A stretch of 60,133 bases of DNA from positions 1 to 60,133 of the forward strand of contig JAUYSK010000012.1 of NCBI GenBank assembly GCA_030696345.1. The letters are read 5' to 3'. The notes under the pieces are model-generated. The model made no database searches, was not told where the DNA came from, and was given only the letters and a program-made list of their open reading frames with translations. The DNA is from Azonexus sp. (GTDB lineage: Bacteria; Pseudomonadota; Gammaproteobacteria; Burkholderiales; Rhodocyclaceae). This document shows positions 26,227 through 33,826 of the stretch, in pieces. Numbering within the stretch: position 1 is the stretch's first letter; every line of letters starts with the position of its first letter. A program made the translations under genes and the position numbers.

Positions 26227-26835
26227 TCAGTGATGGTCGTCAACTTCCTCCCAGCCGGTAATCATTGCCTTGATGTGGGCAAAAATCGTGTGGCCGGTGG
26301 TCGTCAGATAAACGTGAATAAAGAAGAAGGCGGTGATCATGAAAGCGCCCAGCGTGTGCGCCACCGCCACCCACTCCAGTGACAGATAGGCGTTCAAACC
26401 GAATCTTTCCCAGTCGCCATAAAACAGATAAAGCAGCCCGGAGCCCCAGATCAGCGGCGAGATGAAAGCAAGCAGCGCCAGATAGGCCAGACGCTGCAAC
26501 GGATTGTGCTTCTGCACCACGGTCTTGTGGAACGGGTGCGGCGAGTTGGTGAAGATGCCGATGGTGTAATAGTGGACCATCGCCACGACATTTTTCAGCG
26601 ATGGCAGGTACTGGCGCCATTCCCCTGTGGTGAATTGCCAGAAGATGGTGAACGCCCACAGCGTCAGCAGCGTCCAGGCGGCTACCGTGTGCCATTCAAC
26701 TGCCTTCCCGAACCCAAGCAGGGAATAACTGCCGTGCACTTCAAAGCCGGTCAGCATCATGGTGATGATGAGCAGGGCTTGCGACCAGTGCCAGAAGCGC
26801 TCGTAGCGTTTGTAGATGTAGATTCGGTTGCTCAT
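26227..26835 (-). CDS. membrane cytochrome b (b561/formate-dehydrogenase-gamma type)
   Basis: 202 residues with four TM segments. Candidate haem b ligands are H16 in RYERFWHWSQALLIITMMLTGF, the His in VEWHTVAAW, and later histidines in VAVAHTLGAFMITAFFFIHVYL. The layout is that of the di-haem cytochrome b subunits of hydrogenases, formate dehydrogenase and thiosulfate reductase, which pass electrons between the quinone pool and a periplasmic enzyme. Its start overlaps the octaheme cytochrome stop (ATGA at 26832-26835), so it is almost surely that protein's membrane partner. Confidence 0.88.
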   Translation of the reverse strand: MSNRIYIYKRYERFWHWSQALLIITMMLTGFEVHGSYSLLGFGKAVEWHTVAAWTLLTLWAFTIFWQFTTGEWRQYLPSLKNVVAMVHYYTIGIFTNSPHPFHKTVVQKHNPLQRLAYLALLAFISPLIWGSGLLYLFYGDWERFGLNAYLSLEWVAVAHTLGAFMITAFFFIHVYLTTTGHTIFAHIKAMITGWEEVDDHH

Positions 26836-28502
26836 TTTGCTTTCTCCTTGCGGCGGGCGATCAGCCTTGCCAGCCCGTGGATGGCACCGGCGCCGATGGC
26901 GCCGACAATGGCCAGGCTACCGAACAGATCGACCAGCGAATTGCGGTCGCGGCCCGGCAGGTAAATGTCGGTAATCGCCGTCAGGCGACCTTCTTCGGAA
27001 CGGGTATGGCACTCCTGGCAGGGCACGGCCTTTTCCTTGGGCGCGACCATATGGGTGATGAACCAGTTCATGCGCGTCTCGATAAAACCGAACTTGCCGC
27101 TGTAGGGCAGGCCGGCGTAGTCCATCCCGGCCTTGATCGATTTCTCGTAGTCGTAGTGCTTCCAGAACGCCGTGTCGTCGTTGCCGAAAACATGGTTGAC
27201 GACCAGCGTATTGTTCTCGGTATCGTAGGCTTGCTTGCCCGCCATCACCTTGAAAGGCCAGATACGTGCATTCGGGTCCTTGGCCGAGCCTTCGATGCGG
27301 TTCAGTTCGAGGACACCATCCTTGCCGATGTATTTGTCCAGCTTGTCGGTGATGGTGACCTGCTCGACAGTCCCGTTGTACCACTTGTATTCGGGGCGGA
27401 CGTTCTCGCCATATTTGAAGTCACCCTTGGCGGCCGAGTATTTCAGGTGGCCGTGATCGTCCTTGATGAAGAGCGGCTTGCCGTCGGCGTCCATCTTGCC
27501 AGCGGTAGACCAGTCCCAAAGCATCTTGGTCGCAACACCACCGCGGGCAAACGCGGGAATATGGCAGGTCTGGCACGCCACCTTGTTGGTGTGGTTGTTG
27601 ATCTTGGCTTCCTTGTGCGGTGTGAAGCCGTGGCAGGACTCGCAGGTAGCGCGGTTGTGGTCGTCCTTGGGCAAGTCAAAACCATGCTTGTCTTTGGCGG
27701 TCACCGCGTAGCGGCTGCCGGATGGCTGGTGGGCGTTGAAAGTATGGCAGTCGGCACAGACCATATTGGCGCCATCCTCAGCCATGTGCACATCGAGTTC
27801 CTTCTTCGGTTTGACCAGCGAAGAGTCGAGGTCGCCGTGCTTCACCGCATCACCGCCGCCGCCACTGAAGTGGCAGCTGCCGCAGTTTTTGCGGCCGGGC
27901 TTGCCAACATGCTGGGCGATCTTGGTCAGGTCGGGGGCCTTGAACAACTTCTTGCCCGGCGGCCCTTCCATCGGCTCGAACTCGCGATCGGCATACAGCG
28001 GGTGGCCGGCATCGGTACCGAACTTCTTGTAGGTGCCCGTATTGTCATGGCAGGCAAGGCAGTCGACGTTGCTCTGATCGGTGAAATCGAAGCTCTTGTC
28101 CTTCCATCCGTAGCCGGCGTGACAACTGGTGCAGCGCGTCTCGTTGGAGGTTATCGAGCCGCAGAAGTTGTTGGCCGCGTGTTGCTTGCCGAGCTTTTTC
28201 CCGGTCGCCGGGCTGGTAGCTTCCCAGGTCCAGTGGATGCTCTTCATCACCTGATGGCCAGCCTTGTTATGGCAGGTCAGGCAAGCCTTGGTGACCTCCG
28301 GCCCGGTCTTGAACGGCCCCTTGAGCGCCTCAAGTTGGCTATGGTCGGTGGTGGATTTTGATATTGCTGCGCTGCCGAGCGCTGCCGGGTTGGCTTGCGC
28401 GCCGGCAGCAACACCGACAGCGGCAGGATTGGCCTGAGCGCCAAGCGAGATACCTGCCATCAGGCAGGCCGCGCTGATAGATCGCCATGATATGGAAAAC
28501 AT
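26832..28502 (-). CDS. octaheme c-type cytochrome, tetrathionate-reductase (OTR) family
   Basis: 556 residues. A signal peptide is followed by eight CxxCH sites: 74-78, 124-128, 148-152, 207-211, 249-253, 287-291, 310-314 and 495-499. The spacing, including the long haem-free segment 315-494 before the last site, and the region NNFCGSITSNETRCTSCH match Shewanella OTR-type cytochromes, which can reduce tetrathionate, nitrite or hydroxylamine in vitro. A C-terminal TM helix (about 522-545, LVDLFGSLAIVGAIGAGAIHGL) should anchor it to the periplasmic face. The N-terminus has a doubled GAQANPAA segment (21-28 and 34-41). First gene of an operon with cytochrome b and a small Cys protein, behind a sigma-54-like promoter. 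The physiological substrate is unknown. Confidence 0.92.
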   Translation of the reverse strand: MFSISWRSISAACLMAGISLGAQANPAAVGVAAGAQANPAALGSAAISKSTTDHSQLEALKGPFKTGPEVTKACLTCHNKAGHQVMKSIHWTWEATSPATGKKLGKQHAANNFCGSITSNETRCTSCHAGYGWKDKSFDFTDQSNVDCLACHDNTGTYKKFGTDAGHPLYADREFEPMEGPPGKKLFKAPDLTKIAQHVGKPGRKNCGSCHFSGGGGDAVKHGDLDSSLVKPKKELDVHMAEDGANMVCADCHTFNAHQPSGSRYAVTAKDKHGFDLPKDDHNRATCESCHGFTPHKEAKINNHTNKVACQTCHIPAFARGGVATKMLWDWSTAGKMDADGKPLFIKDDHGHLKYSAAKGDFKYGENVRPEYKWYNGTVEQVTITDKLDKYIGKDGVLELNRIEGSAKDPNARIWPFKVMAGKQAYDTENNTLVVNHVFGNDDTAFWKHYDYEKSIKAGMDYAGLPYSGKFGFIETRMNWFITHMVAPKEKAVPCQECHTRSEEGRLTAITDIYLPGRDRNSLVDLFGSLAIVGAIGAGAIHGLARLIARRKEKAK

Positions 28503-28532
28503 TGCCTCTCCTTATAATATTAGAGAAGCCTT

Positions 28533-28550
28533 ATCAATTTTCGTGCCTAC
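28533..28550 (-). promoter_or_regulatory. sigma-54-like promoter of the octaheme operon
   Basis: Reading the minus strand: TAGGCACG, AAAA, TTGAT. The GG at 28547-28546 and the GA at 28535-28534 are ten bases apart, as needed for RpoN, with the -12 GC changed to GA. The octaheme start codon is about 30 bp further, behind AAGGAGAGG. Two sigma-54 activator genes flank the operon. Confidence 0.7.
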
Positions 28551-28608
28551 CTGGCCATCGCCGGTAATTGCCCATAGAGCAACGGATTGCATCAATTAAA
28601 ACTCTGAC

Positions 28609-28657
28609 TGGCAGTGTCATGGCGGCTGGATGGCAGTGCCGCGACCGAATTTGGCAG
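28609..28657 (+). promoter_or_regulatory. helically phased TGGCAG array upstream of the octaheme operon
   Basis: TGGCAG at 28609, 28631 and 28652, plus TGGCGG at 28620, give spacings of 11, 11 and 21 bp. The block lies roughly 90-135 bp upstream of the predicted transcription start, the usual place for an activator's upstream sites. Confidence 0.68.
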
Positions 28658-28712
28658 TCAGGATGGAGCGTCCGGCACGCCTTTACTGTTGATGGCGTAC
28701 TAAATTTGGCCT

Positions 28713-30050
28713 TTATCGCCCCGTTTCTGCGCCAGAAATTCTGGTCGTCTGCAAGCGACGGTAGAGCGTCCGCTGACTGACGCCGAGCTGCCCGGCGAGT
28801 GCGGCCAGATCGCCGCCCATCCGGCCTCTGGCCCATTCCAGATAACGCATTTCGAGGGTTTCAAGATCGATTACCTCGGCCACCTGAAAGGCACCGCTCG
28901 AAACCGGCAAGGCCGGTGGCACATCATCCGCCATGTCGATCAGATGCGACAGTTCAATGCTGTCGCCATCTGCCAGCACGGTGGCGCGTTCGATCAGGTT
29001 GCGCAACTCCCGGATATTGCCGCTGTAGCGACGTCCGGCCAGCCAGCTGAGTGCGGCGCCGGAAAAATTGCGGCTCTTCCTGCGGTCAACCCGCCCCAGC
29101 AGCGAAATTGCCAGCAACGGAATATCTTCGGCCCGCTCATGCAGCGCCGGGGTATGAATCGGGAAGGTATTGATCCGGAAATACAGGTCTCGCCGGAAGG
29201 TTTCGGCCTGCACCATGGACCGCAGATCGCGGTGGGTTGCCGTTATCAGGCGAAAGTTGGCCGGCAGCCACTCCAACCCGCCGACCCGGCGATAGGTGCC
29301 GGTTTCAAGAAGGCGAAGCAGCTTGACCTGAAGGGACAACGGCAACTCACCGATTTCGTCGAGAAAGAGTGTGCCGCCGCTGGCCGCTTCGACCAACCCC
29401 TGCTTGCGGTGTGCAGCGCCGGTAAATGCGCCTTTTTCGTAGCCAAACAATTCGCTTTCGAAAAGCGTTTCGGTCATTCCGGCACAGTCGACCGCAACAA
29501 ACGGCCCGCCCTCACGATCGCCAGCCTCGTGAATGGCGTGGGCAACCAGTTCCTTGCCAGTGCCGGTTTCGCCAAGCAGCAGGACTGCCGCATCGGAATC
29601 GGCAACCCGCAGCACTTTTTCCAGCATGCCGACAAATGCCGGTGAGCGACCGACCAGCCCTTGCGCTACCGGCCGACTGCTGGCCTGACGAACCACCCGC
29701 ATGGTTTCGACGAAATAAACGATCTGCCCCAGATCATCGCGAATCGGCGTCGTTTCGACATCGACATGCTCGTCGCCACGCGGCGTGTGGTGCACATGCA
29801 AGACCCGCTGCGGCGCACCGGCCTCAAGGCTTTGCTTGAGTGGACAGGACTCGCCAGCCTGATCGCAAGGCACATTGAAGTGATGCGAAACCTCATAGCA
29901 GGTGCGCCCGACAATTGGTACACCGCCCCCGAAATCCCGGATATAGGCTGCATTGGCCGCAATGATCCGGTACTCCGCATTCATCACGATCCGCGGCTCG
30001 GGCAGACCATCAAGGAAGGAAAGCAGTTCACTGAGAAAGTGGGAAGTCAT
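28713..30050 (-). CDS. sigma-54-dependent activator with Cys/His PAS domain (paralogue 2)
   Basis: 445 residues, built like the activator at 24682. The PAS domain carries C51, C62, C69 and H85, H87, H88 ([28 protein letters not shown]), with exactly the same spacing as paralogue 1. AAA+ domain has Walker A GETGTGKE near 160, GAFTGA within YEKGAFTGAAHRKQG, and [11 protein letters not shown]. The Fis-like end is LAALAGQLGVSQRTLYRRLQ. It ends about 55 bp from the TGGCAG array and is divergent from ccoG. Two paralogues with one sensor motif suggest either a hetero-oligomer or separate control of the octaheme and ccoG promoters. Confidence 0.93.
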   Translation of the reverse strand: MTSHFLSELLSFLDGLPEPRIVMNAEYRIIAANAAYIRDFGGGVPIVGRTCYEVSHHFNVPCDQAGESCPLKQSLEAGAPQRVLHVHHTPRGDEHVDVETTPIRDDLGQIVYFVETMRVVRQASSRPVAQGLVGRSPAFVGMLEKVLRVADSDAAVLLLGETGTGKELVAHAIHEAGDREGGPFVAVDCAGMTETLFESELFGYEKGAFTGAAHRKQGLVEAASGGTLFLDEIGELPLSLQVKLLRLLETGTYRRVGGLEWLPANFRLITATHRDLRSMVQAETFRRDLYFRINTFPIHTPALHERAEDIPLLAISLLGRVDRRKSRNFSGAALSWLAGRRYSGNIRELRNLIERATVLADGDSIELSHLIDMADDVPPALPVSSGAFQVAEVIDLETLEMRYLEWARGRMGGDLAALAGQLGVSQRTLYRRLQTTRISGAETGR

Positions 30051-30179
30051 GTCAGCTTTGGCACCATTGACAAATCAATTTGCCAATCTTGACACAGGCA
30101 GACCAAAAACAATAGGCACACGCCGCGCGTATTCACCCAAACCATTGATTTAATTATCTTAAATAGAAACCCAAAAAGC

Positions 30180-30195
30180 AGGCACATATCTTGTT
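30180..30195 (+). promoter_or_regulatory. sigma-54-like promoter of ccoG
   Basis: AGGCAC, five bases, TTGTT. GG at 30181-30182 and GT at 30193-30194 are separated by ten bases, so only the last base of the -12 GC deviates. The expected start of transcription is near 30205, just where the leader hairpin arm GGTCGGAAACC begins. Confidence 0.65.
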
Positions 30196-30203
30196 AATAG
30201 ATA

Positions 30204-30378
30204 GGTCGGAAACCGGTGATATTCTCCAGCCTCCAGCGCTTTCCGACCGTTTTTGACGGCTGGTGCTGGTCAACCGGCGTGCAGTCTGGACGCATTTTCC
30301 CCTTAGTTCGCCCCGCAGGCATGCTTGATGCGGACGGGCTGCCGAAGGTGCCAGGTGTCCCGGTTTCCGACCATTTTT
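30204..30378 (+). promoter_or_regulatory. ccoG leader with mutually exclusive hairpins
   Basis: GGTCGGAAACC (30204-30214) can pair with TTTCCGACC at 30240-30248 (9 bp, followed by GTTTTT) or with GGTTTCCGACC at 30362-30372 (11 bp, followed by ATTTTTC). Only one pairing is possible at a time, and both are followed by a T-run. This looks like an attenuator, with the ligand or protein unknown. Confidence 0.55.
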
Positions 30379-30404
30379 CGATTTTCAGTCAGACAAGAGA
30401 CTCA

Positions 30405-31820
30405 ATGAGCCAGCCAGAAATCAGCCAGCAACAGCAGAACCCGCCAGAAAAGGTATCGTTCTACGAAAAGCGCAAAAACATCTATGCCAAGGGTGTGCGC
30501 GGCATCTTCGATAACTGGCGGATTGCCCTCGTCGTCTTCACGCAGTTGCTCTTCTACGTGACTCCGTGGCTGCAATGGAATGATCGCCAAGCATTTTTGC
30601 TGCATCTGGTCGAACGCAAGTTCTACATTTTCGGTCTGGTTTTCTGGCCCCAGGATGTCATTTACCTGGCCGCCTTGCTGATCGTCTCGGCCTACGGCCT
30701 CTTTCTCGTCACCGCCATCGCCGGCCGCCTTTTCTGCGGTTACGCCTGCCCGCAGACGGTCTATACACAGATGTTCATGTGGATAGAGAATTGGGTCGAA
30801 GGCAGCCGCAATGACCGTATCAAGCTTGACAAGGCACCACTGAATGCCCGCAAGATTCGCATCAAGGGCACCAAGCACCTGCTCTGGGGCCTGCTCTCGT
30901 TGTGGACAGGTTTTACGCTGGTTTGCTATTTCACCCCGGTCACCGAGCTGATGGAGTCCGTCCGCACCAACAATCTGAGCGGCTGGGAAACCTTCTGGAT
31001 CTTCTTCTACGGCGGTTTTACCTATCTGATGGCCGGCTTCATGCGCGAACAGGTGTGCAAACACATGTGTCCGTATGCCCGCTTCCAGAGCGTGATGTTC
31101 GACCCGGATACGCTGATCATCACCTACGATCCGGAACGTGGCGAGACCCGCGGTGCCCGCAAAAAAGGTATCGATGCAAAAGCTGCCGGCCTTGGCGACT
31201 GTGTCGACTGCGACCTCTGCGTTCAGGTCTGCCCGACCGGCATCGACATCCGCAACGGCCTGCAATATGAGTGCATCGGTTGTGCTGCCTGTATCGATGT
31301 CTGCGACCAGGTCATGGACAAGGTCGGCCTGCCACGCGGCCTGGTCCGCTACTCGACCGAAGCTGCCGTCGCCAAGCACCTGACGCGCAAGGAAATTCTG
31401 GCTCACGTGGTGCGTCCCCGCATCCTGCTCTACACCGCCATCCTGATCCTGATTTCCTTCATCACCGCCTGGTCTCTGGTGCATCGCATCCCGCTCAAGG
31501 TCGACATCATCCGTGACCGTTCGACGCTGGCTCGCGAAGCTGACGATGGCCGTATCGAGAACGTCTACATGCTGCAGATCATGAATACCGAAGAGCGGGC
31601 CCGCCGCTACAAGGTAACCGTCGATGGCCTGCCGGACGTCGAGATTGACGGTGCCACCGAAGTCGACGTGCCTGCGGCGACGCTGCAATCCTTCAATACG
31701 GTGGTTCGTGTCCAGCCGGATGCCGGCAAGAAGGGCGCCAATCAGATTCACTTCGGCATCGTTGCCATGGACAACGACGACATCAAGGTCCGCGAAAAAG
31801 CCTCTTTCCTTCTGCCCTGA
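30405..31820 (+). CDS. ccoG: CcoG-type cupredoxin/ferredoxin accessory protein of cytochrome oxidase
   Basis: 471 residues from ATG 30405; no signal for the longer upstream reading. Four or five TM segments carry the conserved CGYACPQTV and CKHMCPYARFQ motifs, then two 4Fe-4S sites (CVDCDLCVQVCPTGID and CIGCAACIDVC), a last TM (LLYTAILILISFITAWSLV) and a C-terminal immunoglobulin-like domain. CcoG (FixG/RdxA) is thought to reduce copper for assembly of cbb3 oxidase. It normally sits in the ccoNOQP-ccoGHIS cluster; here it is alone, behind a sigma-54-like promoter beside the octaheme module, so it may serve that module or a distant oxidase. Confidence 0.93.
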   Translation: MSQPEISQQQQNPPEKVSFYEKRKNIYAKGVRGIFDNWRIALVVFTQLLFYVTPWLQWNDRQAFLLHLVERKFYIFGLVFWPQDVIYLAALLIVSAYGLFLVTAIAGRLFCGYACPQTVYTQMFMWIENWVEGSRNDRIKLDKAPLNARKIRIKGTKHLLWGLLSLWTGFTLVCYFTPVTELMESVRTNNLSGWETFWIFFYGGFTYLMAGFMREQVCKHMCPYARFQSVMFDPDTLIITYDPERGETRGARKKGIDAKAAGLGDCVDCDLCVQVCPTGIDIRNGLQYECIGCAACIDVCDQVMDKVGLPRGLVRYSTEAAVAKHLTRKEILAHVVRPRILLYTAILILISFITAWSLVHRIPLKVDIIRDRSTLAREADDGRIENVYMLQIMNTEERARRYKVTVDGLPDVEIDGATEVDVPAATLQSFNTVVRVQPDAGKKGANQIHFGIVAMDNDDIKVREKASFLLP

Positions 31821-31844
31821 GACATTCAGAGCAGACTCCGCTTG

Positions 31845-31872
31845 GGCGGGAGCTAGCCTCCCGCCTTTTTTT
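31845..31872 (+). terminator. Rho-independent terminator after ccoG
   Basis: Stem GGCGGGAG/CTCCCGCC with loop CTAGC, followed by seven T. Confidence 0.92.
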
Positions 31873-31909
31873 GTTCACTGCCTAAACAGCAAGTTGTAGT
31901 ATTCAACCC

Positions 31910-32329
31910 ATGAACGCGAATTTACGACTTGGCGTCCCGCTCATTGATCTCCAGCATCAAGAATTGTTCTCGTCCCTCGAAAAACTGACAGGCTCCGGTC
32001 AAACCCAGTTCCCCGACGAAGTGCTGAGTGATGTCCTGACCCGGCTGGGCACCCAGATTCGCCATCATTTCACGACCGAAGAAAAACTGATGTTGGCAAT
32101 CGGCCTGCCCGAGGCCATGCTGCGGGAACATCGTGAGGCGCATAGCTTGATCCTGGAAGAACTAGCGCAGATTCATCTGGATGCCATGCATGGCAAGGCG
32201 GCAAATTTGCCTGAGATCGTCGCCACCGTTTCAACCTGGGTTCAGCAGCACCTCGTCGAGTTTGATCTTGCGCTGAAGCCCTTTATCGCTGCGCATTCAA
32301 TTCAGCAAACCAGCACCCGCCCGAGCTGA
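31910..32329 (+). CDS. bacteriohemerythrin
   Basis: 139 residues in one four-helix bundle. Iron-binding pattern: H in LIDLQHQELFSSL, H and E in IRHHFTTEEKLM, HREAH in the third helix, and HLVEFDLALKPFI at the end (His and Asp). It binds O2 at a di-iron site and may store, deliver or sense oxygen. It follows the ccoG terminator, so it has its own transcript, although no clear ribosome binding site is visible. The last 33 bp overlap the convergent hydrolase gene. Confidence 0.92.
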   Translation: MNANLRLGVPLIDLQHQELFSSLEKLTGSGQTQFPDEVLSDVLTRLGTQIRHHFTTEEKLMLAIGLPEAMLREHREAHSLILEELAQIHLDAMHGKAANLPEIVATVSTWVQQHLVEFDLALKPFIAAHSIQQTSTRPS

Positions 32330-33187
32330 ATCAGCCCTTCGGGCAAATGCCCGCTCAAGGAACGCCTGCACTGAGCCGATTTGGCGCCCAATGTCGCCAT
32401 AGTCATCATGACTCCCGGGAACCAGCAATAACTCGACAGCTTCATGGCTCCGTGCTGCATGAATAAGCCTGGCTTCACTGACTGGCACCGTGTCGTCCTC
32501 CAGACCATGCACCAGCAAGACTGGGCAGCTCACCCGGGCAATGGTGCGGCACGGCGCAATGTCGTCGAAGCGGTAGCCAATGACCCGCTGCACATAGCTC
32601 AAAATATAGGCACCAAGAGGCCAATGTGGAATGTGCTTGGCCGCCAGCCAGCGCCGCATCATCACCGCCGGATGGGCGAAGGCCGCCAGGCTGACGACAG
32701 CACGCACACTCGTTTGGCGCGATGCAACGAGCAGTGCCGCACCGGCACCGACCGAATGGCCCACTACCCCCAGCTTCAGCGCATCGACTTCAGGTTGCAG
32801 GGCCAGCCAACGCAGCGCGGCTTCAATGTCTTCGGCGAAACGTGGCAGCGACGCGAAGCTGTCGTTGTCGCTCCGCCCATGACAGCGCGCATCGAGCAGC
32901 AACAGCGTATAGCCAGCCGCATGCAACGGCGCCGCCAGCGGCAGCATCATTTCGGCATTGCCGCCCCAGCCGTGCATGACAACCAGCGCCGGCGCCCGCG
33001 CTTCGGCAGGAATGAGCCAGCCAAACAGGTTTTTGCCATTGACGCTCGGCAAACTCACCACGCGCCAGGGCAACCCAGCCGGCTCTATAGTCTCGGGAAT
33101 ACGCTCGGCGCGCAACCCTCGCCGAATGCCGAAGTTCAGGCCGGCATAACCGCCGGCAAGCAGGGGAAGCAACCAAAGCCAGTTCAT
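32297..33187 (-). CDS. alpha/beta hydrolase, membrane-anchored
   Basis: 296 residues. An N-terminal hydrophobic helix (NWLWLLPLLAGGYAGLNFGI) probably anchors or exports the enzyme. The hydrolase fold shows the oxyanion region VVMHGWGGNAEMM, the nucleophile elbow GHSVGAG, an acid in VHGLEDDTVP and the catalytic His in VPGSHDDYG. It resembles serine aminopeptidase/lysophospholipase-like (Hydrolase_4) proteins. Substrate unknown. Transcribed alone. Confidence 0.85.
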   Translation of the reverse strand: MNWLWLLPLLAGGYAGLNFGIRRGLRAERIPETIEPAGLPWRVVSLPSVNGKNLFGWLIPAEARAPALVVMHGWGGNAEMMLPLAAPLHAAGYTLLLLDARCHGRSDNDSFASLPRFAEDIEAALRWLALQPEVDALKLGVVGHSVGAGAALLVASRQTSVRAVVSLAAFAHPAVMMRRWLAAKHIPHWPLGAYILSYVQRVIGYRFDDIAPCRTIARVSCPVLLVHGLEDDTVPVSEARLIHAARSHEAVELLLVPGSHDDYGDIGRQIGSVQAFLERAFARRADSARAGAGLLN

Positions 33188-33363
33188 GCGGCGCCGCGGG
33201 AGATGTCCGAAAAGCTGGGGTAACTCATGGCTTGCCTTGAATATTAGATTTCGCTAATTTTACTGCACAGGGCTCAATGCAGATGAACCATTCCAGCGAT
33301 GCTTGATCAAAACTTTCAAGCTATCATTCGGCTACCCGTACACAATAAAAAAGGGGGGTAAGC

Positions 33364-33606
33364 ATGAGCAAAGATAACAAACCACGCGACACCGCAGACC
33401 GGCGCCAGAAAGAATGCGGCCCGCCGCGCGGCTGGAAGGACAGGCGCCGCAGCACCGAGCGCCGGATACCGGAAATCAACGAAACCGAAGTCTCGGATGC
33501 CGACTGGCTACTCTATTTTGGTGGCGCCAAGTCAGCGCCGGTGATTGCCACGACCCATGCCGGCACCGAAATTTCCGCCGACGTCTTTGACCGGGTTCGC
33601 GACTGA
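33364..33606 (+). CDS. small uncharacterised hydrophilic protein
   Basis: 80 residues with a strong ribosome binding site (AAGGGGGG, seven bases before ATG). The N-terminal half is very basic (RRQKECGPPRGWKDRRRSTERR), and the C-terminal half is acidic to neutral (ETEVSDADWLLYFGG, GTEISADVFDRVRD). No known family. Converges with the S4-domain gene, four bases between stops. Confidence 0.65.
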   Translation: MSKDNKPRDTADRRQKECGPPRGWKDRRRSTERRIPEINETEVSDADWLLYFGGAKSAPVIATTHAGTEISADVFDRVRD

Positions 33607-33610
33607 AAAC

Positions 33611-33826
33611 TTACTCGGCCACCAGTTCCACGGTTTCACCGGCAAAAGTCACCGTCTGACCGGGGCGCATTTTTGCCCTTTTTCGGGTGTCCACCGCAGC
33701 ATCGACCCGCACCCGCCCTTCAGCGATGGCCGCATGTGCCGCGCCCCCTGATTCGCACAGGCCGGTGGCCTTGAGCAGTTGATCGAGTTGAATGTATTCG
33801 CCGCGCACGGCAAAGCTGATGGTCAT
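33611..33826 (-). CDS. S4-domain RNA-binding protein (YbcJ/RlbA-like)
   Basis: 71 residues from ATG 33826, overlapping the lutC stop as ATGA. IQLDQLLKATGLCESGGAAHAAIAEGRVRVD is an S4 RNA-binding motif of the small stand-alone type. Such proteins associate with ribosomes or rRNA; here it ends the lactate operon, which seems a chance placement. The segment VDTRKRAKMRPGQ is encoded by a copy of the dispersed motif. Confidence 0.88.
   Translation of the reverse strand: MTISFAVRGEYIQLDQLLKATGLCESGGAAHAAIAEGRVRVDAAVDTRKRAKMRPGQTVTFAGETVELVAE
33668..33701 (-). repeat. dispersed USS-like motif, copy 8
   Basis: TGCTGCGGTGGAC, five bases, AAAAAGGGCAAAAATG. In the S4-protein gene. Confidence 0.82.

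Larger units (their letters stand above)
30051..30404. other. divergent control region and long ccoG leader
   Basis: 354 bp without a gene. It holds a near-palindrome at 30067-30086 (TTGACAAAT, CA, ATTTGCCAA), a sigma-54-like promoter at 30180-30195 and a 200-base leader with alternative hairpins (30204-30378). The first half is AT-rich, unlike the rest of the window. Confidence 0.7.

Noticed and set aside
26877..28361. 494-residue open frame opposite the octaheme cytochrome gene
   Set aside because: The minus strand has eight haem sites, a signal peptide and coupled neighbours; the plus frame is a GC-skew shadow.
24642..28657. Reading the TGGCAG repeats as a CRISPR array
   Set aside because: Hexamers at 10-21 bp steps are far too short; there are no long repeats, unique spacers or cas genes.
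30402..31751. 449-residue open frame opposite ccoG
   Set aside because: CcoG shows all family motifs; the opposite frame has none.
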